A DNA stretch of 64,000 nt from Methylomonas sp. UP202 (lineage in GTDB: Bacteria > Pseudomonadota > Gammaproteobacteria > Methylococcales > Methylomonadaceae). Within the stretch, counting starts at the first letter, position 1. The number at the start of each line of letters is the position of its first letter. The notes beneath the pieces are model-generated. The model saw only the letters and a program-made list of their open reading frames with translations, made no database searches and had not been told where the DNA came from. The DNA lies in NCBI RefSeq assembly GCF_029910655.1, contig NZ_CP123897.1:5011547-5075546 (forward strand). Reading direction: 5' to 3'. The position numbers were made by a program, and so were the translations under genes. Below are positions 55,136 to 64,000 of this stretch, in pieces.

Positions 55136-57637
55136 CTAATACTCCAGTCTCAACAATCCCATCAACGCGCGTGGCGTACCGAAGGTCGCCAGCGCCAACC
55201 CGGTCGGATCGCCCTGCGGCGAAACATTGGTAACGTAACGGCTGTCGGTTAGATTTTCCACATTGAGCTGCAATAGTAGTTTGGTTTTACCCCAGTTGAC
55301 GCCATAGCTACCCACTAGGCTAAGCAAGGCATAGCCTGGCGACCGGTAAGCGTTGCTATCGTTGACCACGCTATCTCTCAATTCAATGCCGCCGCCGAAT
55401 TTGCAGCCCCGAAACAGCCCCGCGTCGATGCGAAAGGTCGTCCACACACTCCCCAAATTCCGCGGCACGTTCATCGGCCGATTACCGGTTGCAAACAGCC
55501 CGCCGTTCCGGGCATCTCCCCGGATAATCCGAACATCCAAATTGGCATAGTTGGCTATCACGTTCCAGCCGGGCAGGATTTCGCCAACCACCTCCAATTC
55601 CGGGCCACGACTCTCGATTTCCCCGGCGGCGATCGAGCAAACCGTAATATCGCCGCAGGCCGGACTGTTGGCCGTATTGCTAATCCGCACCCCTTGCTTG
55701 GTCAAATCGAAATAGGCGAGCGTCATCCGCAAGCGGCGATCCAACCATTCGCCCTTAACCCCCATTTCCCATTGCCGCGCGCTTTCGGGCGGCAGCGGGC
55801 GATGTTGCGGGCTGGTAAACCCGGCATTACTCGCCCCGAAATTTTCGACATAATTGCCGTACACACTCAGCCATCCGCTAGGCTGCCACAAGAGGCCGAT
55901 ACGCGGCGTTACGCCGCTGTCCGCCGGATAGGATTCCTTGAACGACAGCGTTTCACCACTGTTGAAATCCACGGACTTACCGTCCCAATGGTTAGCCACC
56001 GACTGATAGCGCAGCCCGCCGAGGACATGGACGCGACCGGGCAGTTCAATCTGGTCCTGAACATACACCCCGAAGTGGTCGAAATAGTTGTTCGCCCGGT
56101 CCCGAGAAACCGGCGTGTCAACGATTATCTCGGAGCTGGCGCGCCGATCGGCTTGAAAATCGATTGTCGAGTTGTCAAACGATGTCAATTCGGCAAAGCC
56201 GTACTCGTAATAGTAATCGCCGCCCAGCAACAGGTTATGCTTGACGGGACCGGTCGTAAATCGGCCGATCAAATCCAATCCGCTGGCTAGGCTGTCTTCG
56301 ATCACCTGGGCGGAATTCACACCACGGATAACGCTACGGGCCTCCGCATCGAACCCGATGGGCAAGACTGCGTTTTGGTAACGGAAATCCTGCCGTTTGA
56401 AATTGACCCGGTGTTTGATCGCCCAGTGTTCGTCGAAATCGTGGGCATAGCTCAGACCCACAAAATAATTTTCGGCGTGCAGCGGGTTGCGTTCGCCGAA
56501 ATTGACGTTAGCCGGCAAATCAAGCGCCCGATTGTCGCGAAACGGCAGAACGGTTTTGTCCAAGCTGGAGCGACTCGTTTGATACTCCAATTCCAAGTTG
56601 ATTTGAGTGGCTGGACTCGGCCGCCAACTCAATACCGGCGCCAGGAACAAGTCTTGGTCGCTGTCCAAGTCGCGAAACGAATGGCTGGTTTGCGCCGAAG
56701 CGTTCAACCGGTACAACAGCCGCCGATCAGCGTCCAGCGGACCGGTCGCGTCGAGACTGGTGCGAAACAAATCAAACGATCCGAATTGCTGACTAAAGGC
56801 GTAAAGCGGAACGGCTTTCGGCTGTTTGGTAATGACGTTGACAATCCCGCCCGGCTCGACTCGGCCGTACAGCATCGCCGCCGGCCCTTTGAGTACTTCG
56901 ATGCTGTCCACATTGGCAAACTGCTGGCCGTTACCGAAGGCATTGCCATCCATTCGGAATCCATTGCGAAACAGCGTCGTCGCCGGAAAACCGCGCAGAT
57001 AAAACTGCTCGCCGAAAGCGCCCAGACCGTCCAGCGCTTTGGTCGACGTCACGCCGCTAAAGTTTTTCATGGCTTGATCGAGCCGGACAACCTGCTGATC
57101 GCGCAACACCTCGGCAGGCAACACCTGCACATTCAGCGGCGTCGCCATTAACGGTGTATCCAGCTTCGTGCCGGTGGCGGCAACCGGCCGAGCATAAACC
57201 GCGGCCTCTTCCTCCACCGGACCGGCGGGGGCCATCGCCGTGACGTTGACCGGCGGCAGGCTTTTAGGCGGCCGAATTGGCGGCGCGGGCCGAATCGAAA
57301 TGCTCTGATCGTTTAGCACGCGAAAACTCAGACCACTGGTTTTCAACAATCGGCTGAGCGCCTCGGTCACGGTCAGGCGATCGTGAATTTCCGGCGCCGC
57401 GCGTCCGGCCACGCTGGCCTCGGTATAAAAAATCGACATCCCGGTTTGCCGACCCAGTGCCTGCAATGCCACCTCCAAGGTCGGCTCGGCAATATCAAAA
57501 CGAAAAAACGCCTCCTCGGCTGTCGACATGCCGGCAAGCAGCAAACCGCCGACCAATGCGTAAATCGGCACCCTCCCACGGCGTTCCGCAAACCCTGCCT
57601 TGGCCGCTTTGGACTTCAGTTTTTCCTTTTGTTTCAA
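55136..57637 (-). CDS. TonB-dependent siderophore receptor with STN domain
   Basis: 833 residues from TTG 57637, chosen because GAGG lies 8 bases upstream; the frame is open to 57832 without homology. An export signal (YALVGGLLLAGMSTA) is followed by the STN secretin/TonB domain (FDIAEPTLEVALQALGRQTG), the plug with KNFSGV and EVLKGPAAMLYGRVEPGGIVN, and a 22-strand barrel ending LGLATFGTPRALMGLLRLEY with the terminal aromatic. STN receptors often signal to an ECF sigma factor through a FecR-like anti-sigma protein; none is present here. Probably imports a ferric siderophore. Divergent from the secreted protein cluster. Confidence 0.92.
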   Translation of the reverse strand: MKQKEKLKSKAAKAGFAERRGRVPIYALVGGLLLAGMSTAEEAFFRFDIAEPTLEVALQALGRQTGMSIFYTEASVAGRAAPEIHDRLTVTEALSRLLKTSGLSFRVLNDQSISIRPAPPIRPPKSLPPVNVTAMAPAGPVEEEAAVYARPVAATGTKLDTPLMATPLNVQVLPAEVLRDQQVVRLDQAMKNFSGVTSTKALDGLGAFGEQFYLRGFPATTLFRNGFRMDGNAFGNGQQFANVDSIEVLKGPAAMLYGRVEPGGIVNVITKQPKAVPLYAFSQQFGSFDLFRTSLDATGPLDADRRLLYRLNASAQTSHSFRDLDSDQDLFLAPVLSWRPSPATQINLELEYQTSRSSLDKTVLPFRDNRALDLPANVNFGERNPLHAENYFVGLSYAHDFDEHWAIKHRVNFKRQDFRYQNAVLPIGFDAEARSVIRGVNSAQVIEDSLASGLDLIGRFTTGPVKHNLLLGGDYYYEYGFAELTSFDNSTIDFQADRRASSEIIVDTPVSRDRANNYFDHFGVYVQDQIELPGRVHVLGGLRYQSVANHWDGKSVDFNSGETLSFKESYPADSGVTPRIGLLWQPSGWLSVYGNYVENFGASNAGFTSPQHRPLPPESARQWEMGVKGEWLDRRLRMTLAYFDLTKQGVRISNTANSPACGDITVCSIAAGEIESRGPELEVVGEILPGWNVIANYANLDVRIIRGDARNGGLFATGNRPMNVPRNLGSVWTTFRIDAGLFRGCKFGGGIELRDSVVNDSNAYRSPGYALLSLVGSYGVNWGKTKLLLQLNVENLTDSRYVTNVSPQGDPTGLALATFGTPRALMGLLRLEY

Positions 57638-57938
57638 ACAGCAACCTCGATACGCGACGCTTTCGACCGCCGCTAGTTTAAAGAAGCCGAAAACTTTTTT
57701 GGCGGACTTTTTTTTTTGACTCGTTTCACATGTTGAAGCGATTCGCGCGGGTTGCCTCACGCGAAACGGAAACCGGAGAGGCACGGAAGCGCGACGCACA
57801 CGGATGTCGAAAGGAACTCTCGGGCCAGGCAAGGCCTACCAGCGCCTTTTCGGACGATGCTAAACGACCGGACTGCTCGAATGGGCAATCCACCGTTTAG
57901 GAAACAAACGTAATCCCTAACTGGATAGAGGAAACCAC
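57638..57938. other. Divergent promoter region between receptor and secreted-protein genes
   Basis: About 300 bases with no gene. Contains a run of ten or more T at about 57707-57717 and no recognisable Fur box that I can mark. Promoters for both directions are expected here but none matches clearly. Confidence 0.45.
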
Positions 57939-58814
57939 ATGACTAAAATACGCAGTGTCGTACAACCCAAAACACGGCGCAAGTTCGGCCACCGACCATT
58001 CAAACAAGCCTTGATCGTCGGCGCGATCGTCGGCTCGCCGGTTCAAGCCCACATCATTCCGGTCGATTTCGGCAGCTTCGACGGTACGATCGGCGGAACC
58101 ACCACCGAGAAAAACAATGGCGACAGCGGCAACTACGGTTGGATAGACGGCACCGACGTCGATTGGGGCGACACTCATAAACTGGCAACCTACACCTTCA
58201 CGCTGACCGGACACGCCGCCGACGTCACCCTGACCATACGCGGCAAAGCCAACGCCTTTGGCGGAAACGGCCTGGCACCCGGCTTTAGCGTGTATCAAGG
58301 CAGCCCGGCCTATGGCGCCAACCTCGACCACGACTTTGCGACCGGCTCGGAATTGATCCGCACCAATGTCTGCGCGGCAACGCCTAACTGCAGCACGACC
58401 GAAGGTTCTTTTCGGGCCCTGACCGATTTCAGCGTCACCACCGACGCGGACCCCACAGGTAGCAATCCCAACGTTTTCACTTATGTCGCATCGGCCTACG
58501 ACGGCGCCAGTATCGGCTTGCCGGCCGCCAATTCGCCACTTCAGGACGGCAATACCTTTGTCGTCCCCGGCGCCGACGACAGCGCCGACAAGTCGGTCAC
58601 GCTGTTTTTACCGCATCTGGCGACCGGTAACTACATCGTGTTCGTCGGCGGCACCACCTATGCCAATCAAACCAGCACCGCCAACAACGCCGCGCGCGGC
58701 GTGGGCGGCATCTTGAGCGTGGTTCCGGTCGCCGCCGTACCGGTACCGGGCGCGGCGTGGCTGTTCGGTTCCGCCTTGTTCGGTTTGCTGGGTCTACGGC
58801 GCAGACCTCATTAG
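57939..58814 (+). CDS. Secreted protein with PVPGA-type C-terminal sorting tail
   Basis: 291 residues. Signal peptide (basic, then IVGAIVGSPVQA). The body is a beta-rich domain with FTLTGHAADVTLTIRGKANA and a later GSNPNVFTYVASAYDGAS, close in style to pre-peptidase C-terminal or lectin-type modules, but not recognised for certain. The tail AVPVPGAAWLFGSALFGLLG plus basic LRRRPH is a PEP-CTERM/VPLPA-CTERM-like sorting signal. First of five proteins with this tail; the others have HAF repeats. Confidence 0.78.
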   Translation: MTKIRSVVQPKTRRKFGHRPFKQALIVGAIVGSPVQAHIIPVDFGSFDGTIGGTTTEKNNGDSGNYGWIDGTDVDWGDTHKLATYTFTLTGHAADVTLTIRGKANAFGGNGLAPGFSVYQGSPAYGANLDHDFATGSELIRTNVCAATPNCSTTEGSFRALTDFSVTTDADPTGSNPNVFTYVASAYDGASIGLPAANSPLQDGNTFVVPGADDSADKSVTLFLPHLATGNYIVFVGGTTYANQTSTANNAARGVGGILSVVPVAAVPVPGAAWLFGSALFGLLGLRRRPH

Positions 58815-58947
58815 CAGTCGAGCAGTCGCGGGGCTACAGGGGTATTGCCACACGACCGGAAAGCGCCAGGGTTGGTTTTGCCTAAACCTTGTCGAATTTA
58901 ATTACACGATGGGCGCAACCTTTCAATAAACAGTTTGAGGATCACTC

Positions 58948-60138
58948 ATGGGAACAATTGACTATTCAAAACAGAAATCGACATCCGCCCAAGCGCTAGC
59001 ATTTACCATGCTGTCGCTGGCTGCGAGCCATGCCCTGGCCACCGAATACAGCTTTAGCGACCTGGGGACGGTGGCGGTCTCCGCCACTGCACCCATTTAC
59101 GCCAGCGGGATCAATAACCAGGGGCATATCGTTGCTTTACACGGCACCAGCAGCGGCTTCGCCAACGGCCAAGTCTATGCCACGGTCTGGAACGGCAGTT
59201 CCTGGGTCGATCAGCCCAGTATCTCTGGATCGCACGATCACGAATTCGCCGCCATCAACGACCATGATCAGATCGCCGGCACGGTGAGCTTTGCGCCGGC
59301 ACAAGATTTGTACAAAGCCTATCGTTACGACAATGGCGTACCGGTCGAACTGCCGACTTATACCGCAACCTCCTGGTTTCAACGCGGGAATGCGATCAAC
59401 AACAACGGGCAAATCATCGGTGACGCGTTTGATACCCAGTGGGAAAGCGTGATTTGGAATGCCGACGGTAGTCTTATCGTGTTGCCCAGTTATGGCCTGG
59501 GTTCCGGTAATTCCGCCATCAACGATGCCGGCGTCGCCGTGGGAACTGCCAGCGATGCAGAGGGCAACTTCGATCAAGCCGTGTATTGGGATGCCGCCTC
59601 TCATGACATCCACACCCTGATAGGCAAAGATGGCTCAGCGGGTGGTCCTGGGTGGGCAGCCGACATCAACAACCTGGGGCAGATCGTCGGTACCGTTAAC
59701 AGCCCTGAGTTGGTCGGAGTCACTACTGGCCAGGCCGTTATCTGGAACAGCGTCAATGACGCGCCGGAATTGCTACCGTTGAGCATGTCCGGTTTTCATG
59801 GCTTGGTTGCCAACGACATCAACGACCTCGGGCAAATGGTCGGCTGGGCGATTAACGACGACCCCAACGGCAATGGCCGCATCTTCCTGTGGGATCACGG
59901 CACCATGACCGACCTGTCGGCATTGTTACCCGCAGTATTGGCCGGCGACGGCTGGCGTCTGGCCGCGTATATGCCGCACATCAACAACTTGGGACAGGTA
60001 GCCGGTTATATGGTGAACGATGATGATGGTCGCTTAGCCAGCTATATGCTAACGCCGACAGCCGTTCCCGTCCCCGGCGCGGTGTGGCTGTTTGGTTCAG
60101 CCTTGTTCGGCATGGTCGGTCTGCGCCGGAGAGGCTAA
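58948..60138 (+). CDS. Secreted HAF-repeat protein 1 with PVPGA tail
   Basis: 396 residues. Signal peptide ending HALA, then YSFSDLGTVAVSAT and repeats of the form INNxGQI-x-G...A-x-x-W...G (for example AINNNGQIIGDAFD, DINNLGQIVGTVNS, DINDLGQMVGWAIN, HINNLGQVAGYMVN), the 'HAF' extracellular repeat expected to form a beta-propeller. The tail AVPVPGAVWLFGSALFG with LRRRG is the sorting signal. GAGG precedes the ATG. Function unknown; cell-surface or extracellular matrix role is likely. Confidence 0.87.
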   Translation: MGTIDYSKQKSTSAQALAFTMLSLAASHALATEYSFSDLGTVAVSATAPIYASGINNQGHIVALHGTSSGFANGQVYATVWNGSSWVDQPSISGSHDHEFAAINDHDQIAGTVSFAPAQDLYKAYRYDNGVPVELPTYTATSWFQRGNAINNNGQIIGDAFDTQWESVIWNADGSLIVLPSYGLGSGNSAINDAGVAVGTASDAEGNFDQAVYWDAASHDIHTLIGKDGSAGGPGWAADINNLGQIVGTVNSPELVGVTTGQAVIWNSVNDAPELLPLSMSGFHGLVANDINDLGQMVGWAINDDPNGNGRIFLWDHGTMTDLSALLPAVLAGDGWRLAAYMPHINNLGQVAGYMVNDDDGRLASYMLTPTAVPVPGAVWLFGSALFGMVGLRRRG

Positions 60139-60152
60139 GCGCACAGAAGTGG

Positions 60153-60174
60153 GTGGATATAGGGGTATATCCAC
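60153..60174 (+). repeat. Hairpin after HAF gene 1
   Basis: GTGGATATA and TATATCCAC enclose a GGGG loop, a perfect 9-bp stem 14 bases after the stop. No T-run follows. Confidence 0.55.
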
Positions 60175-60338
60175 ATCACTAAGATTCGGTGGGTAATGCC
60201 GTTGCAGATGCGCATCTCGCCTTCGGGCCGAGATTGCCGCACTCGGCGGCTTGCCCTTCGACAGGCGCGGCGCGCCTGAAAATGAAAGCCAGAGTCAATC
60301 AGTAAATTTCCGCCACGCAGCGAGTGCCATTACAAATT

Positions 60339-60352
60339 TTGGGGATCCCCAA
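60339..60352 (+). promoter_or_regulatory. Palindrome overlapping the ribosome-binding site of HAF gene 2
   Basis: TTGGGGATCCCCAA is a perfect 14-base dyad that ends on the A of the ATG and contains the only Shine-Dalgarno-like GGGGA. Folding or protein binding would mask translation start. Confidence 0.5.
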
Positions 60353-61521
60353 TGAAAACAAACACTTTCTTAACACGCAGAACGGCACTATCCAAAGCCG
60401 TCACCATCGCCGCTCTGGCCTTGGCGGCCGGTCAGGCCAAGGCGGTCAATTACAGCTTCAGTGACATGGGTACTATCGCCCTGTCATCGACAACACCGGT
60501 GACTGTATCAGACATCAGCAATACGGGTCTCATGTCGGCGCAGCAGGGTACTGATTCGGCTTTCACTAGTCAGAACGCCGGAGTGTTTGATGGTACGCAC
60601 TTTACGTCCGCCGGATCCTTACCGGGTGGAACGGTCAGCGCGGCCACTTCCATCAATGCCAGTGGGCAGACCGCCGGTATGATCGGCTATCAACCAGCCC
60701 AGGACCTCTACCAGCCAACCCGCTGGGACAATGGCGTCGCGGTCGCTCTGCAAAAATTGTCGCCAGACTCTTGGTTTTCCCGGGCCGAAACGATAAACGC
60801 GAGTGGTCAGACCGCCGGATATGGTTTTACCGATCATTGGCAAGCAAGCCGCTGGAATGCGGACGGCAGCGCCCAGCTTCTCGAAGCATTACCCGGCGGT
60901 AGCGGGGCTTTTGTTCAGGGTATGAATGATGCCGGTGCCATGGTTGGCGACTCGTACACGGCCAACGACGATTTCGATGCTGCTACTTATTGGGATGCCG
61001 TGGGCACTATCCACCAGTTGCCGACCTTGGGGGGCCAAAACGGTTGGGCCACCAGCATCAATAATCTCGGACAAATCACCGGGTATACCACCGATGCCGA
61101 CGGCAACGCCATTGGGGTTGTTTGGCAAGACTATCTTTCGGCGCCGACAGCCTTAACGCTCCTGCCCGGCTACCACGGCGCAATCGGCGCCGACGTCAAC
61201 AACTTGGGTCAGATTTTGGGTTGGGCGCTGGATGCCAGCGATCAAGGGCATTTATCCCTTTGGGAAAACGGGGTGATGACCGACCTGTCTGAATTGCTAC
61301 CTGCTGACCTGGCGGCGCAAGGCTGGTCTATGGGTTGGTATATGCAAAACATCAACGATAGCGGCGTGATCGCCGGCGGCTTATCGAACAGCAATGGTCA
61401 ACTAGCCGCGTACATGTTAACGCCAACGGCGGTACCGGTTCCCGGCGCGGCGTGGCTGTTCGGCTCGGCCTTTGCTGGACTTGTCGGCATGAAGCGCCGC
61501 AAACAGGCTTTGGCTGTTTAA
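60352..61521 (+). CDS. Secreted HAF-repeat protein 2 with PVPGA tail
   Basis: 389 residues, paralogue of the gene before. Signal peptide ending GQAKA, then YSFSDMGTIALSST and repeats such as SINASGQTAGMIG, GMNDAGAMVGDSYT, SINNLGQITGYTTD, DVNNLGQILGWALD and NINDSGVIAGGLSN. Tail AVPVPGAAWLFGSAFAG with MKRRKQ. The same order and length as the others show tandem duplication. Ribosome-binding site buried in a palindrome. Confidence 0.87.
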   Translation: MKTNTFLTRRTALSKAVTIAALALAAGQAKAVNYSFSDMGTIALSSTTPVTVSDISNTGLMSAQQGTDSAFTSQNAGVFDGTHFTSAGSLPGGTVSAATSINASGQTAGMIGYQPAQDLYQPTRWDNGVAVALQKLSPDSWFSRAETINASGQTAGYGFTDHWQASRWNADGSAQLLEALPGGSGAFVQGMNDAGAMVGDSYTANDDFDAATYWDAVGTIHQLPTLGGQNGWATSINNLGQITGYTTDADGNAIGVVWQDYLSAPTALTLLPGYHGAIGADVNNLGQILGWALDASDQGHLSLWENGVMTDLSELLPADLAAQGWSMGWYMQNINDSGVIAGGLSNSNGQLAAYMLTPTAVPVPGAAWLFGSAFAGLVGMKRRKQALAV

Positions 61522-61560
61522 CCAGGGCGGGACGTGGGGTCAATGGCGCATCCGGACCTA

Positions 61561-61647
61561 ATCCCTCCGCCGATAGCGGTACCCGGTGCCGGCGGCTTAC
61601 TTGAGTTCGCGTTGGCTGGGCTGGTCGGTTTACGGCTAAGCCTTAGG
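61561..61647 (+). pseudogene. Relict sorting tail of a lost paralogue
   Basis: Between HAF genes 2 and 3 an open stretch reads IPPPIAVPGAGGLLEFALAG then LVGLRLSLR, clearly the pattern of the PVPGA tail (proline motif, hydrophobic helix, basic end) without any HAF body before it. It is probably what remains after deletion of most of a duplicated copy. Confidence 0.55.
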
Positions 61648-61733
61648 TGGCGAGTCGAGTGGGCTGGCGGGTTTCGCAACGTGCAACTTACCAGCCAATC
61701 CTCAATTGCAATAACAATAAGATGGAAATATTC

Positions 61734-62891
61734 ATGAAAAACATAAAACTAGAAAAACACCTCTTAGCTCGTGCAATTGCGCTAGCAACATTAGCCTTCG
61801 CCGCCAATCAGGCCCAGGCTGTCAATTATACATTCAGCGACATGGGCACCCTAGCCTATGCGGATACGACGCCTATGTACAGCACCGGCCTGAACGACCT
61901 AGGTCAAGTAGCCGGTGGCGCACTTTGGCATGGCGACTGGTCTTATGCCCAAGCGACGATGTACAACGGTAGCAGTTGGGTTTACCTGAACGGGTTGGCG
62001 GACCCGAACGATAGTTTGGCTTACGACATCAATAACCACGGCGTAATGACCGGTTATGCGAATGTCGATGCAAGCTACGAATCCTATTCGCCGATGCGCT
62101 GGGAGGGCACCAGTGCCACTGTACTGAACCGTATACCGGATGACTGGTTTACCCCAGGCGTCGCCATTAACAATAACGGCCAAATCGCCGGCGTCGCGGA
62201 AACCAATAGCAGTGGGTACCACCCTATCCGCTGGGATGGTACGGTCGCCACTGAAATGCAAACGCTGGGCGGAACCCGTACGTTCACGAACGACATCAAC
62301 GATAAAGCCGAAATCGTCGGCGATACATACACCGCTAACGGCGACTTCGATGTGGCCGTCTATTGGGATACCAACGGCAATATCACCCAACTGCATAAAT
62401 TGTCTGATACGGACACCGATAGTAATGCGGGGGGTATCAATGAAGCCGGCCGCATCGTCGGCACAGTATATGATCCTAATTATATTGGTCGCGCAGTCAT
62501 CTGGGAAAACAGCAATGCGGATCCGATCGAACTGACAGGTTTACCCGGGTATACCTTCCTGCAAGCATCCGATATCAACGATTTGGACCAGATTGTTGGC
62601 TGGGGCAAAGACGCTAACGATGTTTTTCACATCCTGCTTTGGGATCACGGCACCGTCACCGATTTGAATCAGTTTTTCTCGCCCGAACTAATCGCCGCCG
62701 GCTGGACATTCAATACCAACCAACCCTTCATTAACAACCAAGGCATGATTGTTGGCCACATGTTCAACAGCGATTTCACGCAGTTGGCATCCTGGTCGCT
62801 CACACCGACTTCTGTTCCGGTACCCGGCGCCGTCTGGCTGTTTGGTTCGGCACTGGTTGGCGTTGTAGGTCTACGTCGCAAGGCAGCCTAG
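61734..62891 (+). CDS. Secreted HAF-repeat protein 3 with PVPGA tail
   Basis: 385 residues from ATG 61734, with GGAAA just upstream; an ATG four codons earlier and a longer open frame also exist. Signal peptide ending NQAQA, then YTFSDMGTLAYADTTP and repeats such as GLNDLGQVAGGAL, DINNHGVMTGYAN, AINNNGQIAGVAE, DINDKAEIVGDTYT, DINDLDQIVGWGKD. Tail SVPVPGAVWLFGSALVG with LRRKAA. Confidence 0.87.
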   Translation: MKNIKLEKHLLARAIALATLAFAANQAQAVNYTFSDMGTLAYADTTPMYSTGLNDLGQVAGGALWHGDWSYAQATMYNGSSWVYLNGLADPNDSLAYDINNHGVMTGYANVDASYESYSPMRWEGTSATVLNRIPDDWFTPGVAINNNGQIAGVAETNSSGYHPIRWDGTVATEMQTLGGTRTFTNDINDKAEIVGDTYTANGDFDVAVYWDTNGNITQLHKLSDTDTDSNAGGINEAGRIVGTVYDPNYIGRAVIWENSNADPIELTGLPGYTFLQASDINDLDQIVGWGKDANDVFHILLWDHGTVTDLNQFFSPELIAAGWTFNTNQPFINNQGMIVGHMFNSDFTQLASWSLTPTSVPVPGAVWLFGSALVGVVGLRRKAA

Positions 62892-62907
62892 CGTTTTGGC
62901 GTAAGCG

Positions 62908-62930
62908 GGTGGGCAACAGCGTTGCCCACC
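62908..62930 (+). repeat. Hairpin after HAF gene 3
   Basis: GGTGGGCAAC and GTTGCCCACC around an AGC loop, a perfect 10-bp stem 17 bases after the stop. No T-run, placed like the hairpin after HAF gene 1. Confidence 0.55.
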
Positions 62931-63081
62931 GTTGCGTGAATACCGGTTGAAACCGGAAATCGCCGAGAAAGAAATACTTTGTCGTAATGCTGGTGCTTGA
63001 AGTCGCAACTAAGCGCTATTTCCGATGCGCCGGCTCGAGATTTCGGCAGACGTTGCGTACCCAACCGTCAGGAGTTAACCA

Positions 63082-64000
63082 ATGAACTATAAATATCCAA
63101 CATCCAACGCTCGCAAACTGCGCTGCGCCGTTACGTTGGGCGTATTCGCTTGCGCTAGCAACGCGGCACAGGCCACCAATTACCAATTCAGTTGGGTAGG
63201 CAGTGGACCTATAAGCCCCTATACGTCATCCGAAAACATCACGCAGTTGAACAATACGGGACAAATACTGGGCTATCGGCTCGACGCCTCAATCATCGAT
63301 ACCGGAATCGGTTACCAAAGAACCAGCGGTCTCTTTAACGGCACGACATTTTCTCCTTTCGCCGGACTTTCCGGCGCTTCCAGCATCTCGGCGTTAAACA
63401 TGAACGACACCGGCCACGCCACCGGCCTGGTCTATCTGAGCGCGGAAGACATTAGACCTGCACGCTGGGATGATACCTCTACGATCACCGAGCTCTCGCG
63501 TTTGAACGGCTATTACGCCGAAGGCGCCGACATCAACAACGCCGGGCAGATCGCCGGTTCCAGCTGGGCGGATACCAATTTTCACGCGGTACGCTGGGAT
63601 GTGGATAACAGCATCCACGATCTGGGTAGCTTGGGCGGTTCGTTCAGTCGCGGCACCGGTATCAACGATCAGGGTTACGTGGTCGGCATCAGTTACACCG
63701 GTAACGACGATGCGGCTCATGCCACGTTGTGGACGCCCAACGGCACGGCGATAGACTTGGACACATCCGGCAGCGGTTATAGCTGGGCCGAAAAAATCAA
63801 CAACCACGGTCAAATCGTTGGCTTCACCACCAATGAAAACGGTTTGTGGGACACGACGCTGTGGAATGTCGACGGCAGCGCGCCGATCGATTTGACCGCG
63901 TCGCTAGCTGCCGATGTGGATACCTTCTTCGATCAAGGTCACAGCACTTCAATCAACGAGGCGGGACAAGTGGTATTCGACGCCTTTAATGCCGACGGCA
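63082..64000 (+). CDS. Secreted HAF-repeat protein 4, 3' end beyond the window
   Basis: The first 306 codons. ATG 63082 with CAGGAG upstream. Signal peptide MNYKYPTSNARKLRCAV... ending AAQA, then YQFSWVGSGPISPYTS and repeats such as QLNNTGQILGYRLD, NMNDTGHATGLVYL, DINNAGQIAGSSWA, GINDQGYVVGISYT, KINNHGQIVGFTTN. It is longer and more diverged than its neighbours. The sorting tail, if any, lies outside. Confidence 0.85.
   Translation, partial: MNYKYPTSNARKLRCAVTLGVFACASNAAQATNYQFSWVGSGPISPYTSSENITQLNNTGQILGYRLDASIIDTGIGYQRTSGLFNGTTFSPFAGLSGASSISALNMNDTGHATGLVYLSAEDIRPARWDDTSTITELSRLNGYYAEGADINNAGQIAGSSWADTNFHAVRWDVDNSIHDLGSLGGSFSRGTGINDQGYVVGISYTGNDDAAHATLWTPNGTAIDLDTSGSGYSWAEKINNHGQIVGFTTNENGLWDTTLWNVDGSAPIDLTASLAADVDTFFDQGHSTSINEAGQVVFDAFNADG

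Overview
The window looks like a chromosomal segment of a gammaproteobacterium, most likely a type I methanotroph of the Methylomonas type. That is an inference: the ispB / rplU-rpmA-obg-proB layout, the cbpA-cbpM pair, the ssrA tag, the general codon choice, and above all the run of secreted HAF-repeat proteins with a PVPGA-type C-terminal sorting tail fit that group. No methane or methanol oxidation gene is present to prove it.

Layout. 0-14 kb is housekeeping: the recD 3' end, ispB divergent from rplU-rpmA-obgE-proB, apbC, an L,D-transpeptidase lipoprotein, a CBS-GAF-GGDEF-EAL signalling protein with a small partner, two small secreted proteins, metG and an orphan rnfB-like ferredoxin. 14-18 kb is accessory: a tRNA-Arg gene preceded by a truncated copy of itself, an XRE regulator split by a 99-bp inverted-repeat element, a tautomerase/cupin/GlcG-like cluster divergent from a TetR regulator with two matching operators, and a GNAT pseudogene. 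18-25.3 kb returns to housekeeping: acyP-rlmL, truncated haemoglobin, serS, orn, an M48 protease and rsgA.

25.6-28.3 kb is an AT-rich island with three co-directional genes: a PycTM-like membrane effector, a stand-alone ImmA/IrrE metallopeptidase and a class III nucleotide cyclase of the PycC type. I read it as a Pycsar anti-phage system with an unusual built-in peptidase, and it is the best candidate for a new system in the window. It is flanked by gene debris.

28.5-40 kb carries two chemoreceptors, a lipoprotein, yajQ, a thioredoxin-like protein, a HerA-like ATPase, a VOC protein with a WYL regulator, a phosphomannomutase and secreted proteins. At 40-44 kb the sulfate-activation pair cysD-cysN is separated by two toxin-antitoxin modules (hicAB, and a Doc-type toxin with a frameshift), and CysN ends in a degenerate APS-kinase remnant. 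44-55 kb holds a TPR-less GT41 glycosyltransferase, trxC, cbpA-cbpM-M48 protease, a 173-bp MITE-like element, tmRNA, an RlmN-like radical SAM enzyme, a POT transporter, two unknown genes and an MHS-family transporter. 55-64 kb has an STN-type TonB receptor divergent from five secreted proteins with the same sorting tail; four of them are tandem HAF-repeat paralogues, the last running off the end, with a relict sorting tail between two copies.
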